A stretch of DNA of 64,000 nucleotides, taken from assembly GCF_900103225.1 (NCBI RefSeq), contig NZ_FNJH01000001.1, positions 492,895 through 556,894 on the forward strand. Reading direction: 5' to 3'. The stretch comes from Pseudomonas congelans. Lineage in GTDB: Bacteria > Pseudomonadota > Gammaproteobacteria > Pseudomonadales > Pseudomonadaceae. The notes under the pieces were generated by a model. It searched no databases. It was given only the letters and a program-made list of their open reading frames with translations, and was not told the DNA's origin. Both the position numbers and the translations under genes were made by a program. This document shows, piece after piece, positions 37,900 through 48,163 of this stretch. Positions within the stretch are counted from its first letter, which is position 1, and each line of letters starts with the position of its first letter.

Positions 37900-38783
37900 G
37901 CAATGCACCGATGAACACCGCACAGCAAAGGCATGCACGGGATGAGGCCTACAACTTCGCTTATCTGGACGAGCAGACCAAACGCATGATTCGTCGCGCC
38001 TTGCTCAAGGCGGTGGCAATCCCCGGTTATCAGGTGCCGTTTGGCGGTCGCGAAATGCCGCTGCCGTATGGCTGGGGCACTGGCGGGATGCAACTGACCG
38101 CCGCAATCCTGGGCGCTGATGATGTGCTCAAGGTCATCGATCAGGGCGCTGACGACACCACCAACGCTGTCTCGATCAGGCGTTTCTTCGCCCGCACGGC
38201 CGGCATCGCCACCACCGAGCGCACGCCCGAGGCGACCGTCATCCAGACCCGTCACCGGATCCCGGAAACGCCGCTGCAGGCCGATCAGATCATGGTCTAT
38301 CAGGTGCCGATTCCCGAGCCGCTGCGTTTCATCGAGCCTTCGGAAACCGAGACCCGGACCATGCACGCGCTGGATGATTACGGCGTCATGCACGTCAAAC
38401 TCTACGAGGACATCGCGACCTTCGGCCATATCGCTACCAGTTACGCTTACCCGGTGATGGTCGATGAGCGCTACGTGATGGACCCGTCGCCGATTCCCAA
38501 ATTCGATAACCCCAAGCTGCACATGAGCCCGGCATTGATGCTCTTCGGTGCGGGGCGCGAAAAGCGTCTGTACGCCGTGCCACCGTATACGCAGGTGGTG
38601 AGCCTGGACTTTGAAGATCATCCGTTCGAGGTGCAGCGCTGGGAGCAGTGCTGTGCGATCTGCGGTAGTCATGATTCCTTTCTTGATGAGCTGATTCTCG
38701 ACGATGCCGGCACGCAGAGCTTTGTCTGCTCCGACACCGATTACTGCGCCCAGCGCGTCAAACAGCAGGAGAACGACCGATGA
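37896..38783 (+). CDS. phnJ: C-P lyase (radical SAM-type) PhnJ
   Basis: 295 residues. PhnJ cleaves the carbon-phosphorus bond, releasing methane from methylphosphonate and making ribose cyclic phosphate. The cysteine cluster for the 4Fe-4S centre and thiyl radical is intact near the C terminus: WEQCCAICGSHDS followed by FVCSDTDYCAQRV. The start overlaps phnI by four bases; an internal MNTAQQ start is possible but less likely. Confidence 0.96.
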   Translation: MSNAPMNTAQQRHARDEAYNFAYLDEQTKRMIRRALLKAVAIPGYQVPFGGREMPLPYGWGTGGMQLTAAILGADDVLKVIDQGADDTTNAVSIRRFFARTAGIATTERTPEATVIQTRHRIPETPLQADQIMVYQVPIPEPLRFIEPSETETRTMHALDDYGVMHVKLYEDIATFGHIATSYAYPVMVDERYVMDPSPIPKFDNPKLHMSPALMLFGAGREKRLYAVPPYTQVVSLDFEDHPFEVQRWEQCCAICGSHDSFLDELILDDAGTQSFVCSDTDYCAQRVKQQENDR

Positions 38784-39601
38784 TCAGTGCACGTTCATTG
38801 GACCCGGCGGGCGAGCACCTTCCCGAGGCTGTGCAGCCGCTGCTCAAGGTGCGCGGCCTGACCCGTCTGTACGGTGTGCAGAAGGGCTGTCAGGACGTCA
38901 GTTTCGATCTCTACCCCGGCGAAGTGCTGGGCATCGTCGGCGAGTCCGGCTCGGGGAAATCCACGCTGCTCTCGCTGTTGAGCGGACGTTGCCCGCCGGA
39001 CCGCGGCAGCATCGACTATCGCAGCAAGGAGGGCGACTGGTTCGACCTGTACAGCGCCAGTGAGGCGCAGCGGCGCACTTTGCTGCGCACCGAGTGGGGC
39101 TTTGTCGAACAGAACCCGCGCGATGGCCTGCGCATGGGCGTGTCGGCCGGCGCCAATATCGGCGAACGTCTGATGGCGCAGGGGGTACGCAATTATCAGC
39201 AGTTGCGGGGTGCCGCGCTGGACTGGCTGACCCAGGTGGAGATCGATCCGCAGCGCATCGACGACCTGCCGCGGACCTTTTCCGGCGGCATGCAGCAGCG
39301 CCTGCAAATCGCCCGCAATCTGGTCTCCAGTCCCAGACTGGTGTTCATGGACGAACCCACTGGCGGGCTTGACGTGTCGGTGCAGGCACGTTTGCTCGAT
39401 CTGTTGCGCGGGCTGGTGCGCGAGCTGGATCTGGCCGTGGTCATCGTCACCCATGATCTGGCGGTCGCGCGGTTGCTGGCTGACCGGCTGATGGTCATGC
39501 GTCGCTCGGAAGTGGTCGAGAGCGGCCTGACCGACCAGATTCTCGATGACCCGCAGCACCCGTATTCGCAACTGCTGGTGTCCTCGGTATTGCAGCCATG
39601 A
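38780..39601 (+). CDS. phnK: C-P lyase ABC-type ATPase PhnK
   Basis: 273 residues. Walker [10 protein letters not shown], signature [15 protein letters not shown], Walker [14 protein letters not shown]. In the C-P lyase complex PhnK binds PhnJ rather than a membrane permease. It overlaps phnJ as ATGA. The first 25 residues ([16 protein letters not shown]) form an N-terminal extension before the ATPase core compared with E. coli. Confidence 0.94.
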   Translation: MISARSLDPAGEHLPEAVQPLLKVRGLTRLYGVQKGCQDVSFDLYPGEVLGIVGESGSGKSTLLSLLSGRCPPDRGSIDYRSKEGDWFDLYSASEAQRRTLLRTEWGFVEQNPRDGLRMGVSAGANIGERLMAQGVRNYQQLRGAALDWLTQVEIDPQRIDDLPRTFSGGMQQRLQIARNLVSSPRLVFMDEPTGGLDVSVQARLLDLLRGLVRELDLAVVIVTHDLAVARLLADRLMVMRRSEVVESGLTDQILDDPQHPYSQLLVSSVLQP

Positions 39602-39642
39602 GCGGCACTGTCCGAACAGCCTGTACAGAAGAGGTGAGCCCG

Positions 39643-40359
39643 ATGACAACGTTGATCGAGGTCCGTGACCTGTCGAAAACCTTCACCCTGCATCAGCACA
39701 ACGGTGTGGTCCTCAATGTGCTGCGCGGCCTGAATTTCTCGGTGCGCGCCGGCGAATGTCTGGTGCTCAGCGGGCAATCCGGCGCGGGCAAAAGCACGCT
39801 GCTGCGCACTTTGTACGGCAACTACCTGCCTGCCGCCGGCAGTATTCGCGTGCAGCATGAAGGCGAGTGGACCGAACTGGTCGGCGCAACCCCGCGCCAG
39901 GTGCTTGAGGTGCGACGCAAGACGCTCGGCTACGTCAGTCAGTTTTTGCGCGTGATTCCGCGCGTGTCCAGCCTGGACGTGGTCATGGAACCGGCCCTGG
40001 CGCGCGGCTGGTCCCGTGAGCAGGCGCAGGAGCGTGCGCAACTGCTGCTGGGCCGGCTGAATATTCCGCAGCGCCTGTGGCCGCTGGCGCCCAGTACGTT
40101 TTCCGGTGGCGAACAGCAGCGTATCAACATCGCGCGCGCGTTTATGGTGCCGTGGCCGGTGCTGTTGCTCGACGAACCGACGGCGTCGCTGGACGACGCC
40201 AACCGCCGTGTGGTGCTGCAACTGGTCGATGAGGCCAAACAGGCCGGTGCCGCCCTGATCGGTATTTTCCATGACCGCGACGCCCGCGAGGCAGTCGCCA
40301 ATCGTCAACTCGACATGACCCCGGTGGACCTTACCGCCAAGGAGTTGCTGCAATGCTGA
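39643..40359 (+). CDS. phnL: C-P lyase ABC-type ATPase PhnL
   Basis: 238 residues from the ATG at 39643, chosen for its GAGGTGAG ribosome site and because PhnL proteins begin close to [17 protein letters not shown]. An earlier ATG at 39598 overlaps the phnK stop and would add 15 residues. Walker [10 protein letters not shown], signature [15 protein letters not shown], Walker [14 protein letters not shown]. It works with PhnGHI in the first enzymatic step. Confidence 0.92.
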   Translation: MTTLIEVRDLSKTFTLHQHNGVVLNVLRGLNFSVRAGECLVLSGQSGAGKSTLLRTLYGNYLPAAGSIRVQHEGEWTELVGATPRQVLEVRRKTLGYVSQFLRVIPRVSSLDVVMEPALARGWSREQAQERAQLLLGRLNIPQRLWPLAPSTFSGGEQQRINIARAFMVPWPVLLLDEPTASLDDANRRVVLQLVDEAKQAGAALIGIFHDRDAREAVANRQLDMTPVDLTAKELLQC

Positions 40360-41498
40360 ACGAACAGGTTTTCAGTAACGCCCGCGTGGTGACGGCCGAG
40401 CAGGTATTCACCGGCACTGTGGTGGTCCGTGACGGCCTGATTGCCGAGGTCGAGAGCGGATGCAGCCAGTTGAGCCAGGCCCAGGACATGCAGGGCGATT
40501 ACCTGCTGCCGGGGCTGGTGGAATTGCACACCGACAACCTGGAAAAGCACCTGTCGCCGCGTCCGGGTGTCGACTGGCCGTCGATGTCGGCGGTGATCAG
40601 CCACGATGCGCAAATCGTCGCGGCGGGCATCACCACGGTATTCGACGCACTGTCGATCGGCGACATCAACCCCAAAGGCAAGCGTATGCAGCAATTGCCC
40701 GCCATGCTGCAGGCGATTGCCGACGCCAACGCGGCAGGCCTGACCCGCGCCGAGCACTTGTTGCACCTGCGCTGCGAGGTCAGCCACCCGGATACCTTGA
40801 GCGTGTTTCGTGATCTGCTGGACCAGCCGCTGGTGCAACTGGTCTCGGTGATGGACCACGCGCCCGGCCAGCGCCAGTTCGCCCTGGAGTCCAAGTACCG
40901 CGAGTACTACATGGGCAAGTACCACATGAACAACGAGGAAATGGACCGTTTCATCGTCGAGCAGGTGGCCAACTCCAACGAGTACGCCGACCGTTACCGG
41001 CGTGCGATCGTCGAGCTGTGCCTGGCGCGCGGCTTGTCGATTGCCAGTCACGACGATGCAACCATGGCGCATGTCGAGGAATCGGCGGGCTTCGGCATGA
41101 ACATCGCCGAGTTCCCGACCACACTCGAAGCGGCCCGTGGCTGTCGGCAACTGGGCATGAGCGTGTTGATGGGCGCACCGAACATCGTGCGCGGCGGCTC
41201 GCACTCCGGTAACGTGGCGGCAGCATCGCTGGCCCGTGACGGGTTGCTGGATATTCTGTCCAGCGATTACTACCCGGCCAGTCTGTTGCAGTCTGCATTC
41301 ATGCTCGCCGCTCAGGACAACGAATGTGACTTGCCGCAGGCGATCAACATGGTCAGCCGCACGCCAGCGGTGGCTGCCGGACTGGCGGATCGCGGTGAAA
41401 TACGAGTGGGGCTGCGCGCTGATCTGATCCAGGCGCGTGATCATGCCGGCCTGCCGGTTATCGACAAGGTCTGGCGACAAGGCAAGAGGGTGTTTTGA
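40353..41498 (+). CDS. phnM: RPnTP pyrophosphohydrolase PhnM
   Basis: 381 residues of the amidohydrolase superfamily. It removes pyrophosphate from ribose-1-phosphonate-5-triphosphate. Metal-site motifs are visible: [15 protein letters not shown] near residue 50, [10 protein letters not shown] in the middle, SDYYP near the C terminus. It overlaps phnL by seven bases and phnN by one. Confidence 0.95.
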   Translation: MLNEQVFSNARVVTAEQVFTGTVVVRDGLIAEVESGCSQLSQAQDMQGDYLLPGLVELHTDNLEKHLSPRPGVDWPSMSAVISHDAQIVAAGITTVFDALSIGDINPKGKRMQQLPAMLQAIADANAAGLTRAEHLLHLRCEVSHPDTLSVFRDLLDQPLVQLVSVMDHAPGQRQFALESKYREYYMGKYHMNNEEMDRFIVEQVANSNEYADRYRRAIVELCLARGLSIASHDDATMAHVEESAGFGMNIAEFPTTLEAARGCRQLGMSVLMGAPNIVRGGSHSGNVAAASLARDGLLDILSSDYYPASLLQSAFMLAAQDNECDLPQAINMVSRTPAVAAGLADRGEIRVGLRADLIQARDHAGLPVIDKVWRQGKRVF

Positions 41499-42064
41499 TG
41501 GTTGGCAGGTTGATCTATCTCATCGGGCCGTCCGGATCAGGCAAGGACAGCCTGCTGGACGCGGCCCGGGATACCCTGGCGCAACGCGATTGCCGGATCG
41601 TCCGGCGGGTGATTACCCGTTCCGCCGAAGCGGTGGGCGAGGCTGCCCAGGCGGTGACCGTCGAGCAGTTCGAGCAGATGCGCGAGCGAGGCGCGTTTGC
41701 CTTGAGCTGGCAGGCCAATGGTCTGCACTACGGCATTCCCGTCGAGATCGATCAATGGCTGCTGGAAGGCCATGATGTCCTGATCAATGGCTCCCGGGCG
41801 CATCTGCAAAAGGCGCAGGCGCGTTATCCCACGCTGCTGGCGGTGTTGCTGACCGTCAATCAGGAGGTGTTGCGCAAGCGCCTGCTGGCGCGTAACCGGG
41901 AAAGCCTCGCGGAAATCGAAGAGCGCCTTGCGCGCAACTCGCGCTTTGCCGGAGACCTGCTGGCGAGCAATCCGCAGGTCTTCCCGCTGGATAATTCCGC
42001 TGACCTGCAGCAGACCGTTGCCACGCTGCTGGGCTTGCTCGACAAGCGTCACGCATGCGCCTGA
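41498..42064 (+). CDS. phnN: Ribose 1,5-bisphosphate phosphokinase PhnN
   Basis: 188 residues of the guanylate-kinase fold, with Walker A GPSGSGKDS at the N terminus. It phosphorylates ribose 1,5-bisphosphate to PRPP, returning the sugar to central metabolism. The ATG at 41498 shares one base with the phnM stop. The last ten bases overlap phnP. Confidence 0.93.
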   Translation: MVGRLIYLIGPSGSGKDSLLDAARDTLAQRDCRIVRRVITRSAEAVGEAAQAVTVEQFEQMRERGAFALSWQANGLHYGIPVEIDQWLLEGHDVLINGSRAHLQKAQARYPTLLAVLLTVNQEVLRKRLLARNRESLAEIEERLARNSRFAGDLLASNPQVFPLDNSADLQQTVATLLGLLDKRHACA

Positions 42065-42807
42065 CCCTGCTGGGCACCGGTGACGCCCGACAGGTGCCGG
42101 TCTACGGTTGCCAGTGTGTGGCGTGTACTGCCGCGCTTGCCGACCATGATCTGCGCCGTTTGCCGTGCAGCGCGCTGATCGAATGCGCCGACCAGCGCTG
42201 GTTGATCGACAGTGGCCTGAGCGACCTCACCGAGCGTTTCCCGCCGCGCAGCCTGAGCGGGATTCTGCAGACCCACTACCACGCCGACCACGCTCAGGGG
42301 CTGTTGCACCTGCGCTGGGGCCAGGGGCTGGTGATTCCGGTCCACGGCCCGGCAGATCCGGAAGGCCTGGCCGACCTCTACAAACACCCCGGTATTCTGG
42401 ATTTCAGCCAGCCATTCGCGGCTTTCGAACGCCGTGCACTGGGCGCATTGCAGGTCACAGCGCTGCCACTGGCACACTCAAAGCCTACGTTCGGCTACCT
42501 GTTGGAAGGCGACGGGCAACGTTTTGCCTACCTGACCGACACCGTCGGCTTGCCCGACGACACCCGCGAGTATCTGCAACGTGCACCGCTTGACCTGCTG
42601 GTGCTCGACTGCTCGATGCCGCCACAGCCTCAGCCGCCGCGTAATCACAACGACCTGACGTTGGCGCTGCAAACTATCGATTGGTTACGACCGGGCAGGG
42701 CGGTGCTGACGCATGTCGGCCATACGCTGGATGCGTGGTTCATGGAGCACTCCGGGCAGTTGCCGGGCAACGTAGTGGTTGGGCGGGATGCAATGAGGGT
42801 GGTCTGA
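42055..42807 (+). CDS. phnP: Cyclic phosphodiesterase PhnP (metallo-beta-lactamase fold)
   Basis: 250 residues. The metal motif HYHADHAQG (HxHxDH) is at about 79-87, followed by LPLAHSKPTFGYL and LTHVGHT. The N-terminal CQCVACTAAL has the cysteines that bind a structural zinc in E. coli PhnP. It opens ribose-1,2-cyclic phosphate 5-phosphate to ribose 1,5-bisphosphate for PhnN. No phnO acetyltransferase gene is present between phnN and phnP. It converges with the amidase gene, nine bases apart. Confidence 0.94.
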   Translation: MRLTLLGTGDARQVPVYGCQCVACTAALADHDLRRLPCSALIECADQRWLIDSGLSDLTERFPPRSLSGILQTHYHADHAQGLLHLRWGQGLVIPVHGPADPEGLADLYKHPGILDFSQPFAAFERRALGALQVTALPLAHSKPTFGYLLEGDGQRFAYLTDTVGLPDDTREYLQRAPLDLLVLDCSMPPQPQPPRNHNDLTLALQTIDWLRPGRAVLTHVGHTLDAWFMEHSGQLPGNVVVGRDAMRVV

Positions 42808-42816
42808 GAGAGGTCT

Positions 42817-44340
42817 TCACATCGCCCCAATCTCCGGCTTGCCCGTTCTCGACCCGCCATAAATCGGCGGATGCGTGACGATGTGGGTCAGGTCGACTGC
42901 CGAGGCCAGCAGCTTCTGCAGGTCGGGACGCGGACGTGACAGGCGTGGATCATTCAGTGTTGCCTGCTCGATCGCCTCGGCGCAGGCAAGCAATTTTGCG
43001 TCGCCACGGAATCCGCCGATCATTTGCAGCCCGAACGGCATACCGTTGTGGTCGGTGCCGCAGGGCAGGGACAACGCCGGGTTGGTGGTCAGGGTGATGG
43101 TGTAGCACAGCGCCAGCCAGCGATAGTAATTGTCCAGGGGCACGCCGTTGACTTCGCGCAGGTACAGCTCGCTCCAGGGGAAGGGCGAGACTGGCGTGGT
43201 GGGCGCGATGATCAGGTCGTAATGCTCGAACTGTTTCTGGAAGCCGCGAAAGATCCGGCTTTGCTCGCCATGCGCCTTGACGCAGTCCTGTAGCGACATC
43301 GCGGCGCCCATGTCGAAATTGGCGCGGGTGTTGGGCCCCAACGCATCAGGATCACGGTCGTGAGCGTCCTGCAGCCCGGCGACGAACGCTTCGGCACGCA
43401 GTACGTCGAAGGTGCGATGGGCGCTGGTCAGCTTCAGGTCGATGGCTTCGCAGGACTTGAACAGCGATTTCAGGGTGTTGATCTTTTCCCGAAAGACGGC
43501 ACGGATCCTGTCATCCACAGCACACGCGCCGAAGTCTTCGCTGTAGCCGACACGCAGTTGGCTGAGGTCGATCGGGCGGGGTGCGAACTCGTCAGCGGCG
43601 ATGACATAACTCAACGGGTCGGACTGCCCCAGCCCGGCGCTGGCGCGCAGTTGCAGCAGGGTATCGGCAACATTGCAGCCCATGGGGCCTACGACTGAAA
43701 TCGGTGTCCAGCCGAGCTTCTTGCGTTCGCTCGGCACCAGTCCTGGCGAAGGGCGCAGGCCGACGATGCCACACAGCGCTGCGGGAATGCGCAGCGAACC
43801 ACCGGTGTCCGAGCCGCTGCACAACGGCACCATGTCGACGGCCAGTGCGGCGGCGGATCCGCCCGAAGAACCGCCGGCATTCAGTTCAGGATTGAACGGG
43901 TTGCCGGTCGCGCCCCACACCACATTGCGGGTATTGGCTCCTGCGCCCAGTTCGGGCACATTGGTCTTGCCGACCACGATTGCCCCGGCAGCACGCAGGC
44001 GCGCAACGAACAGGTTGTCCTGCGCGGGAATGTTGTCGCGAAACAGTTGCGAGCCGTAGGTGGTGAGTACCCCGGCGGTTTCTTCCAGGTCTTTGATGCC
44101 GATTGGCAGGCCATGCAGCAGGCCCTGCGGTTGGCCCTGCATGACGGCATGTTCGGCCAGCAGTGCCTCGTCGCGGGCGCGCTCGAAACAGGTCGCGGCG
44201 AACGCATTGATCTTCGGGTTCAGGCGTTCAATCCGCTCGATACAGGCGTCCAGCAACTCCACCGGAGAGAGCTGTTTGTTGCCGATCAGCGCACGCAGTT
44301 CGGTGGCGGATTTACCGAGCAGCTCGGACGAATTTTGCAT
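42817..44340 (-). CDS. Amidase-signature hydrolase
   Basis: 507 residues. The Ser-cisSer-Lys triad region is intact: IKD/lysine in LPIGIKDLEETAG, then GGSSGGSAAALAVD and SDTGGSLRIPAAL. These enzymes hydrolyse amide bonds of small amides, amino acid amides or aryl-acylamides in the cytosol. It lies downstream of the peptide transporter and two M20 peptidases on the same strand, separated by 228 bases with a hairpin repeat, so it may share the operon or have an own promoter. The ribosome site GAGGA is eight bases before the ATG. Confidence 0.9.
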   Translation of the reverse strand: MQNSSELLGKSATELRALIGNKQLSPVELLDACIERIERLNPKINAFAATCFERARDEALLAEHAVMQGQPQGLLHGLPIGIKDLEETAGVLTTYGSQLFRDNIPAQDNLFVARLRAAGAIVVGKTNVPELGAGANTRNVVWGATGNPFNPELNAGGSSGGSAAALAVDMVPLCSGSDTGGSLRIPAALCGIVGLRPSPGLVPSERKKLGWTPISVVGPMGCNVADTLLQLRASAGLGQSDPLSYVIAADEFAPRPIDLSQLRVGYSEDFGACAVDDRIRAVFREKINTLKSLFKSCEAIDLKLTSAHRTFDVLRAEAFVAGLQDAHDRDPDALGPNTRANFDMGAAMSLQDCVKAHGEQSRIFRGFQKQFEHYDLIIAPTTPVSPFPWSELYLREVNGVPLDNYYRWLALCYTITLTTNPALSLPCGTDHNGMPFGLQMIGGFRGDAKLLACAEAIEQATLNDPRLSRPRPDLQKLLASAVDLTHIVTHPPIYGGSRTGKPEIGAM

Positions 44341-44479
44341 GGAGTGTTCCTCACTGGACTGTACAAATCGAACGGGTTATCGCGTCAGGTATCTTGGTCT
44401 TGACACGTATTCTGCGCTGCATTTTCGGCGACCATGCTGGCCCCTTTCGTACGGCCAGAATCAGAAGCGGGCTCATGTA

Positions 44480-44572
44480 TAACGCGGAGCAAGGGCACGA
44501 TAGTTGCCATCCCGAATGTTCATCGTTCCGCACGCTCCGCGTGGGAATGCATTTCGTGACGCTCTGCGTCAC
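44480..44572. repeat. REP-like hairpin repeat between amidase and M20 peptidase genes
   Basis: Two hairpins: TTCCGCACGC/GCGTGGGAA around 44526-44547 (one bulge) and GTGACGC TCT GCGTCAC at 44556-44572. The words match those at 511-734 and 62305-62376. The second hairpin overlaps the stop codon region of the neighbouring peptidase gene (44569-44571). Confidence 0.65.
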
Positions 44573-45720
44573 ACATCCCCCAGCGCCAGAATCGTCGCGA
44601 CCAGCGCCTGGCCTCTGGGCACCAGGGTGTTCAGTTCCAGGTACTCGCGGTCGGTGTGGACCTTGCCGCCCACCGGGCCGAGGCCGCACAGGGTCGGGAT
44701 ACCCAGGCTGGCGGTGAAGCCCGAGTCGGCGCAACCCCCGGTGAACTCGCCTTCAACGCTGAAACCCAGTTCCTGCGCGAGGCTCTGGTAAAGGCTCAGC
44801 AACTCGGTACTGTGCCGGGCTTCCATCGGCAGGAAGGTGGTGGCTTCCAGCAGTCTGGCTGACGTGCCGGGCAGTTCCTCTTCGGCGACGATGGCCTGCA
44901 CGGCGGCCAGTATTTCCTCCCATTGGCGAAGCTCGATAAAACGCACATCGAGCTTCGCCGTTGCGCTGGGCGCTACCGTGTTGCTGGAGGTACCGCCGCA
45001 GATCAGCCCGACATTGGTGGTGATGCCCGCCGCGTAATCAGTCAGCGCATGCAACTTGATCACCTTGTGCGCCAGCGCCTGGATGGCACTGGCGCCGTCG
45101 GCATGATTGCCCCCCGAATGCGCCGCGCGGCCGCTGACTTCGATGATCAGCGTGGCACCGCCTTTGCGCGCGCTGACCACATTGCCGCTGGCGCGTCCCG
45201 GTTCGGGGTTGAGCACCGCGCGCGCCTGGCGGGCGTAGTGTTCGATATGAGTGCGAGCGCTGGCTGAGCCTATTTCCTCGTCGCCGGTGTAGAGGATCTG
45301 CACCGGAAACGGCAGCGGGCCTGCGCGCTTCAAGGCTTTCAGTGCAAAGCAGTTGAGCACCAGTCCGCCCTTCATGTCGGCCACGCCAGGGCCGTAGGCC
45401 AACTCGGCGTCCTTGGTATAGCCGCGGGTGGACGTGGTGCCCTTGGGAAACACCGTGTCGCGGTGCCCAAGCAGCAGCACCGGTTTTCCGGGGCCGCCGG
45501 GCAACTCGGCGAGCAGTACATCGCCAAACCCTTCGACCGGGATGCGCGTGACGTCGATACCGTCGGCCTGCAAATGCTCGACAAGCAGGTCCCCGACAGC
45601 GTCGACGCCGACCTTGTCGTAACTGTTGGAATCGGTATCGACCAGGCGCTGCAGCAGCGCTTCCATCGCCTCATATTGCTCGGCCAGCCACGCGGTAGCG
45701 TGCAGTTGTGCCTCATTCAT
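44569..45720 (-). CDS. M20-family carboxypeptidase (CPG2-like)
   Basis: 383 residues. Metal ligands of the M20 di-zinc site are visible: GHRDTVFPKG, GVADMKGGLV, TGDEEIGS, and a C-terminal KVHTDREYLEL. The dimerisation domain starts near KGGATLIIEVSGRAAHSG. The protein most resembles glutamate carboxypeptidases that release C-terminal glutamate or acidic residues. It overlaps the upstream M20 gene as ATGA. The stop codon lies in a hairpin repeat, suggesting that the repeat has replaced the native 3' end. Confidence 0.9.
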   Translation of the reverse strand: MNEAQLHATAWLAEQYEAMEALLQRLVDTDSNSYDKVGVDAVGDLLVEHLQADGIDVTRIPVEGFGDVLLAELPGGPGKPVLLLGHRDTVFPKGTTSTRGYTKDAELAYGPGVADMKGGLVLNCFALKALKRAGPLPFPVQILYTGDEEIGSASARTHIEHYARQARAVLNPEPGRASGNVVSARKGGATLIIEVSGRAAHSGGNHADGASAIQALAHKVIKLHALTDYAAGITTNVGLICGGTSSNTVAPSATAKLDVRFIELRQWEEILAAVQAIVAEEELPGTSARLLEATTFLPMEARHSTELLSLYQSLAQELGFSVEGEFTGGCADSGFTASLGIPTLCGLGPVGGKVHTDREYLELNTLVPRGQALVATILALGDV

Positions 45721-47144
45721 TCACTCAGCTCCTGTGCCCGCTGCTCCCGGGTCAATCTTGCGCCGTCCGTGCCCAGGTCCCAGAACAGTCCGGCCATGAT
45801 TTGCAGGCTCTCCTTGACCACCGGAGCCAGCAAGTGCTCGTCAGGTGCATGCTGCGAGCACGCCGGGTATGAGTGTGGTACCCAGACTGTCGGCAGGCCC
45901 AGCACTTCAGCGAACACGTCATTGGGCAGCGAACCGCCCAGATTGGGCAGCAGCGCGGGTTTCTTGCCCGTGGTGGCGGCCAGCGAATCCAGCGCCCAGC
46001 CGACCCACGGGCTGTCCGGCGACAGACGCGTGGCGTGCATTACTTCCATGCGCGTCTGCCGGACCTCGACACGATCGAAGCCATTGGCATCCAGGTGCGC
46101 GCGCACGGCGGGGATGAACGCGTTGTAATCGCTGTCGACCACAAAGCGAATGTGACACAACGCGTGAGCCTTGCCAGGAATGGCGTGTACCGGGGCGTCC
46201 GGGTTGCCGGTCTTGAAAGCCAGAACGTCGAAGGTGTTCCAGCCGAAGACTTTTTCGCTGAGTGACAGCGCCGGGTTTCCCCAGTCGGCGTCGATGTCCG
46301 GATCGCCTGGGCCGCCGCCGACCTCGATATCCGCCAATGCGGCCTTCACCGCGTCGGGGATCGCCTTGGGCATGAGCCCCGCGACTTTCACCCGACCATG
46401 CTCATCGACCATGCTGGCGATGGCATTGGCCAGAATGATCCCCGGGTTGGCCAGCAGGCCGCCCCAGTTGCCGGAATGGTGCGCGCCTTCGCGCAGGTTT
46501 ACCGTCAGCTCGAAGTTGAACACTCCGCGCGAGCCGAGAAACAGGGTAGGGCGTGCCGCTGCCAGGCGCGGGCCATCGGAGGCAATGAAAATATCGGCGG
46601 CGAGTTCTTCTGCGTGCGCCTGGCAGAACGCGCTCAAGCCAGGTGAGCCATCTTCTTCGCCCATTTCCAGAAGCAATTTGACGTTGAAACCCAGCTTGCC
46701 GTCGCGAGCCTTGAGGGTTTGCTCCAGTGCCGTCAGGTTGATCAGGTGCTGGCCCTTGTTGTCGGCGGTGCCGCGTCCATACCAGCGCTCGCCACGTTCG
46801 ATCACCTGCCACGGCGACAGGCCGGTCTGCCACTGCGCGTCATAGCCGCGCACCACGTCCCCGTGCCCGTAACTGAGCAGCGTCGGCAGTTCAGCGCCTT
46901 CGATGCGTGTGGCGATCATCAGCGGGCCGCGTCCGGTAACCGGGTTGTCATGCACGGCAACGCTGAAACCCAGACGCTCGACATGCGGGGTGATGAACTC
47001 ATGAAGATAACGATACAGCTCGGGCAGGCTTTCGGCCTCCTGGCTCTGGGTCGGGTAGGAAACGCTTTTGCCGAGCAGGGCGAAAAAGGCGCCGTTGTCG
47101 AACTGTTCCGTGACGTTTTCGATGGCGTGCGAACGGCTACTCAT
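45717..47144 (-). CDS. M20-family dipeptidase / ArgE-DapE-like hydrolase
   Basis: 475 residues from the ATG at 47144, which overlaps the oppF stop; the frame is open to 47801 but that is shadow of oppF. M20 motifs: GHGDVVRGYDAQW, GRGTADNKGQHL, MGEEDGSPG, SQHAPDEHLL. Length and insertions fit the dipeptidase group with a longer lid domain. With the second M20 enzyme it probably degrades peptides brought in by the adjacent Opp transporter. Confidence 0.9.
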   Translation of the reverse strand: MSSRSHAIENVTEQFDNGAFFALLGKSVSYPTQSQEAESLPELYRYLHEFITPHVERLGFSVAVHDNPVTGRGPLMIATRIEGAELPTLLSYGHGDVVRGYDAQWQTGLSPWQVIERGERWYGRGTADNKGQHLINLTALEQTLKARDGKLGFNVKLLLEMGEEDGSPGLSAFCQAHAEELAADIFIASDGPRLAAARPTLFLGSRGVFNFELTVNLREGAHHSGNWGGLLANPGIILANAIASMVDEHGRVKVAGLMPKAIPDAVKAALADIEVGGGPGDPDIDADWGNPALSLSEKVFGWNTFDVLAFKTGNPDAPVHAIPGKAHALCHIRFVVDSDYNAFIPAVRAHLDANGFDRVEVRQTRMEVMHATRLSPDSPWVGWALDSLAATTGKKPALLPNLGGSLPNDVFAEVLGLPTVWVPHSYPACSQHAPDEHLLAPVVKESLQIMAGLFWDLGTDGARLTREQRAQELSE

Positions 47145-48163
47145 GAGGGCATCTGCTCCAGAGGTTTCGAGGTGTCGTGCAGGTGGCAGCGAACGGTTCC
47201 GCCTTCCATGCGGCCAATGGCCGGGGCTTTTTCCTTGCACACCGGCATGCAGGCCGGGCAGCGCGGATGAAAGGCGCAGCCGGCCGGCGGCGACATGGGG
47301 TTGGGAAAAGTGCCGTGCAAACCCAAGTCGGGAATGCCCAGATGCGGGTCCGGGGTCAGCACCGAGTCGAGCAACGCCTGGGTGTAGGGATGGCCGGGTC
47401 TGGCGAACAATGATTCGCGGCTGCGCTCTTCGACGATCCGCCCCAGGTACATGACCGCCACGCGGTCGGCCAGATGTTCGATGACGGCCAGGTTGTGGCT
47501 GATCAGCAGGTAAGTCAGGCCGAATTCCTGTTTGAGGTCCTGCAACAGATTGAGGATCTGCGCTTGCACTGAAACGTCCAGCGCCGAAGTCGGTTCGTCG
47601 CAGATCAACACATCCGGGCGCATCACCAGCGCCCGGGCAATCGCCACACGCTGGCGCTGGCCACCGGAAAGCTGGCTCGGGTAACTGTCGATCACGCGCT
47701 TGGGCAAGCCGACCACGTCCATCATCGCTTCGGCGCGCTGGCGACGTTCGGCCGGGGTGCCAATGCCATGCACGATCAGCGGCAGTGTGACGATCTCGCA
47801 CAGGGTCTTGCGCGGGTTGAGTGACGAGTAGGGGTCCTGAAAGATCGGCTGAATGCGCCGCGCCATCTCCTTGCGGTCGGTACCGGCGAGGTGCTTGCCG
47901 TTGACCAGTACGTCGCCGCTGCTGGGCGCAAGGAGACCCAGCAGCATCTTTGCCAGGGTACTTTTACCGCAGCCCGATTCGCCGACCAGCCCGAGTGTCT
48001 CGCCGCGCATCAGGCGCAGCGAAACGCCATCGACGGCTTTGAGCGTGGCATTGGGTTTGAAAAAACCACGACTGATGCTGAATTCGCGGCGTATATCGCA
48101 CAGTTCCAGCGCGATGTCTTTCTTGACGCTGGCAGTCGGAATCTGTTTCACGGCGGTATTCAT
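47141..48163 (-). CDS. oppF: Oligopeptide ABC transporter ATP-binding protein (OppF type)
   Basis: 340 residues. Walker A GESGCGKST, signature [15 protein letters not shown], Walker B VLICDEPTSALDV, then the C-terminal oligopeptide-family extension with cysteines (GCAFHPRCPACMPVC) that in relatives binds an iron-sulfur cluster. It pairs with OppD to power the permease. It overlaps oppD and the M20 gene by four bases each. Confidence 0.92.
   Translation of the reverse strand: MNTAVKQIPTASVKKDIALELCDIRREFSISRGFFKPNATLKAVDGVSLRLMRGETLGLVGESGCGKSTLAKMLLGLLAPSSGDVLVNGKHLAGTDRKEMARRIQPIFQDPYSSLNPRKTLCEIVTLPLIVHGIGTPAERRQRAEAMMDVVGLPKRVIDSYPSQLSGGQRQRVAIARALVMRPDVLICDEPTSALDVSVQAQILNLLQDLKQEFGLTYLLISHNLAVIEHLADRVAVMYLGRIVEERSRESLFARPGHPYTQALLDSVLTPDPHLGIPDLGLHGTFPNPMSPPAGCAFHPRCPACMPVCKEKAPAIGRMEGGTVRCHLHDTSKPLEQMPS

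Noticed and set aside
45717..47801. A 694-residue reading of the second M20 peptidase
   Set aside because: The first 219 residues are the antiphase of oppF. The M20 fold begins at the ATG at 47144, which overlaps the oppF stop in the typical ATGA manner.
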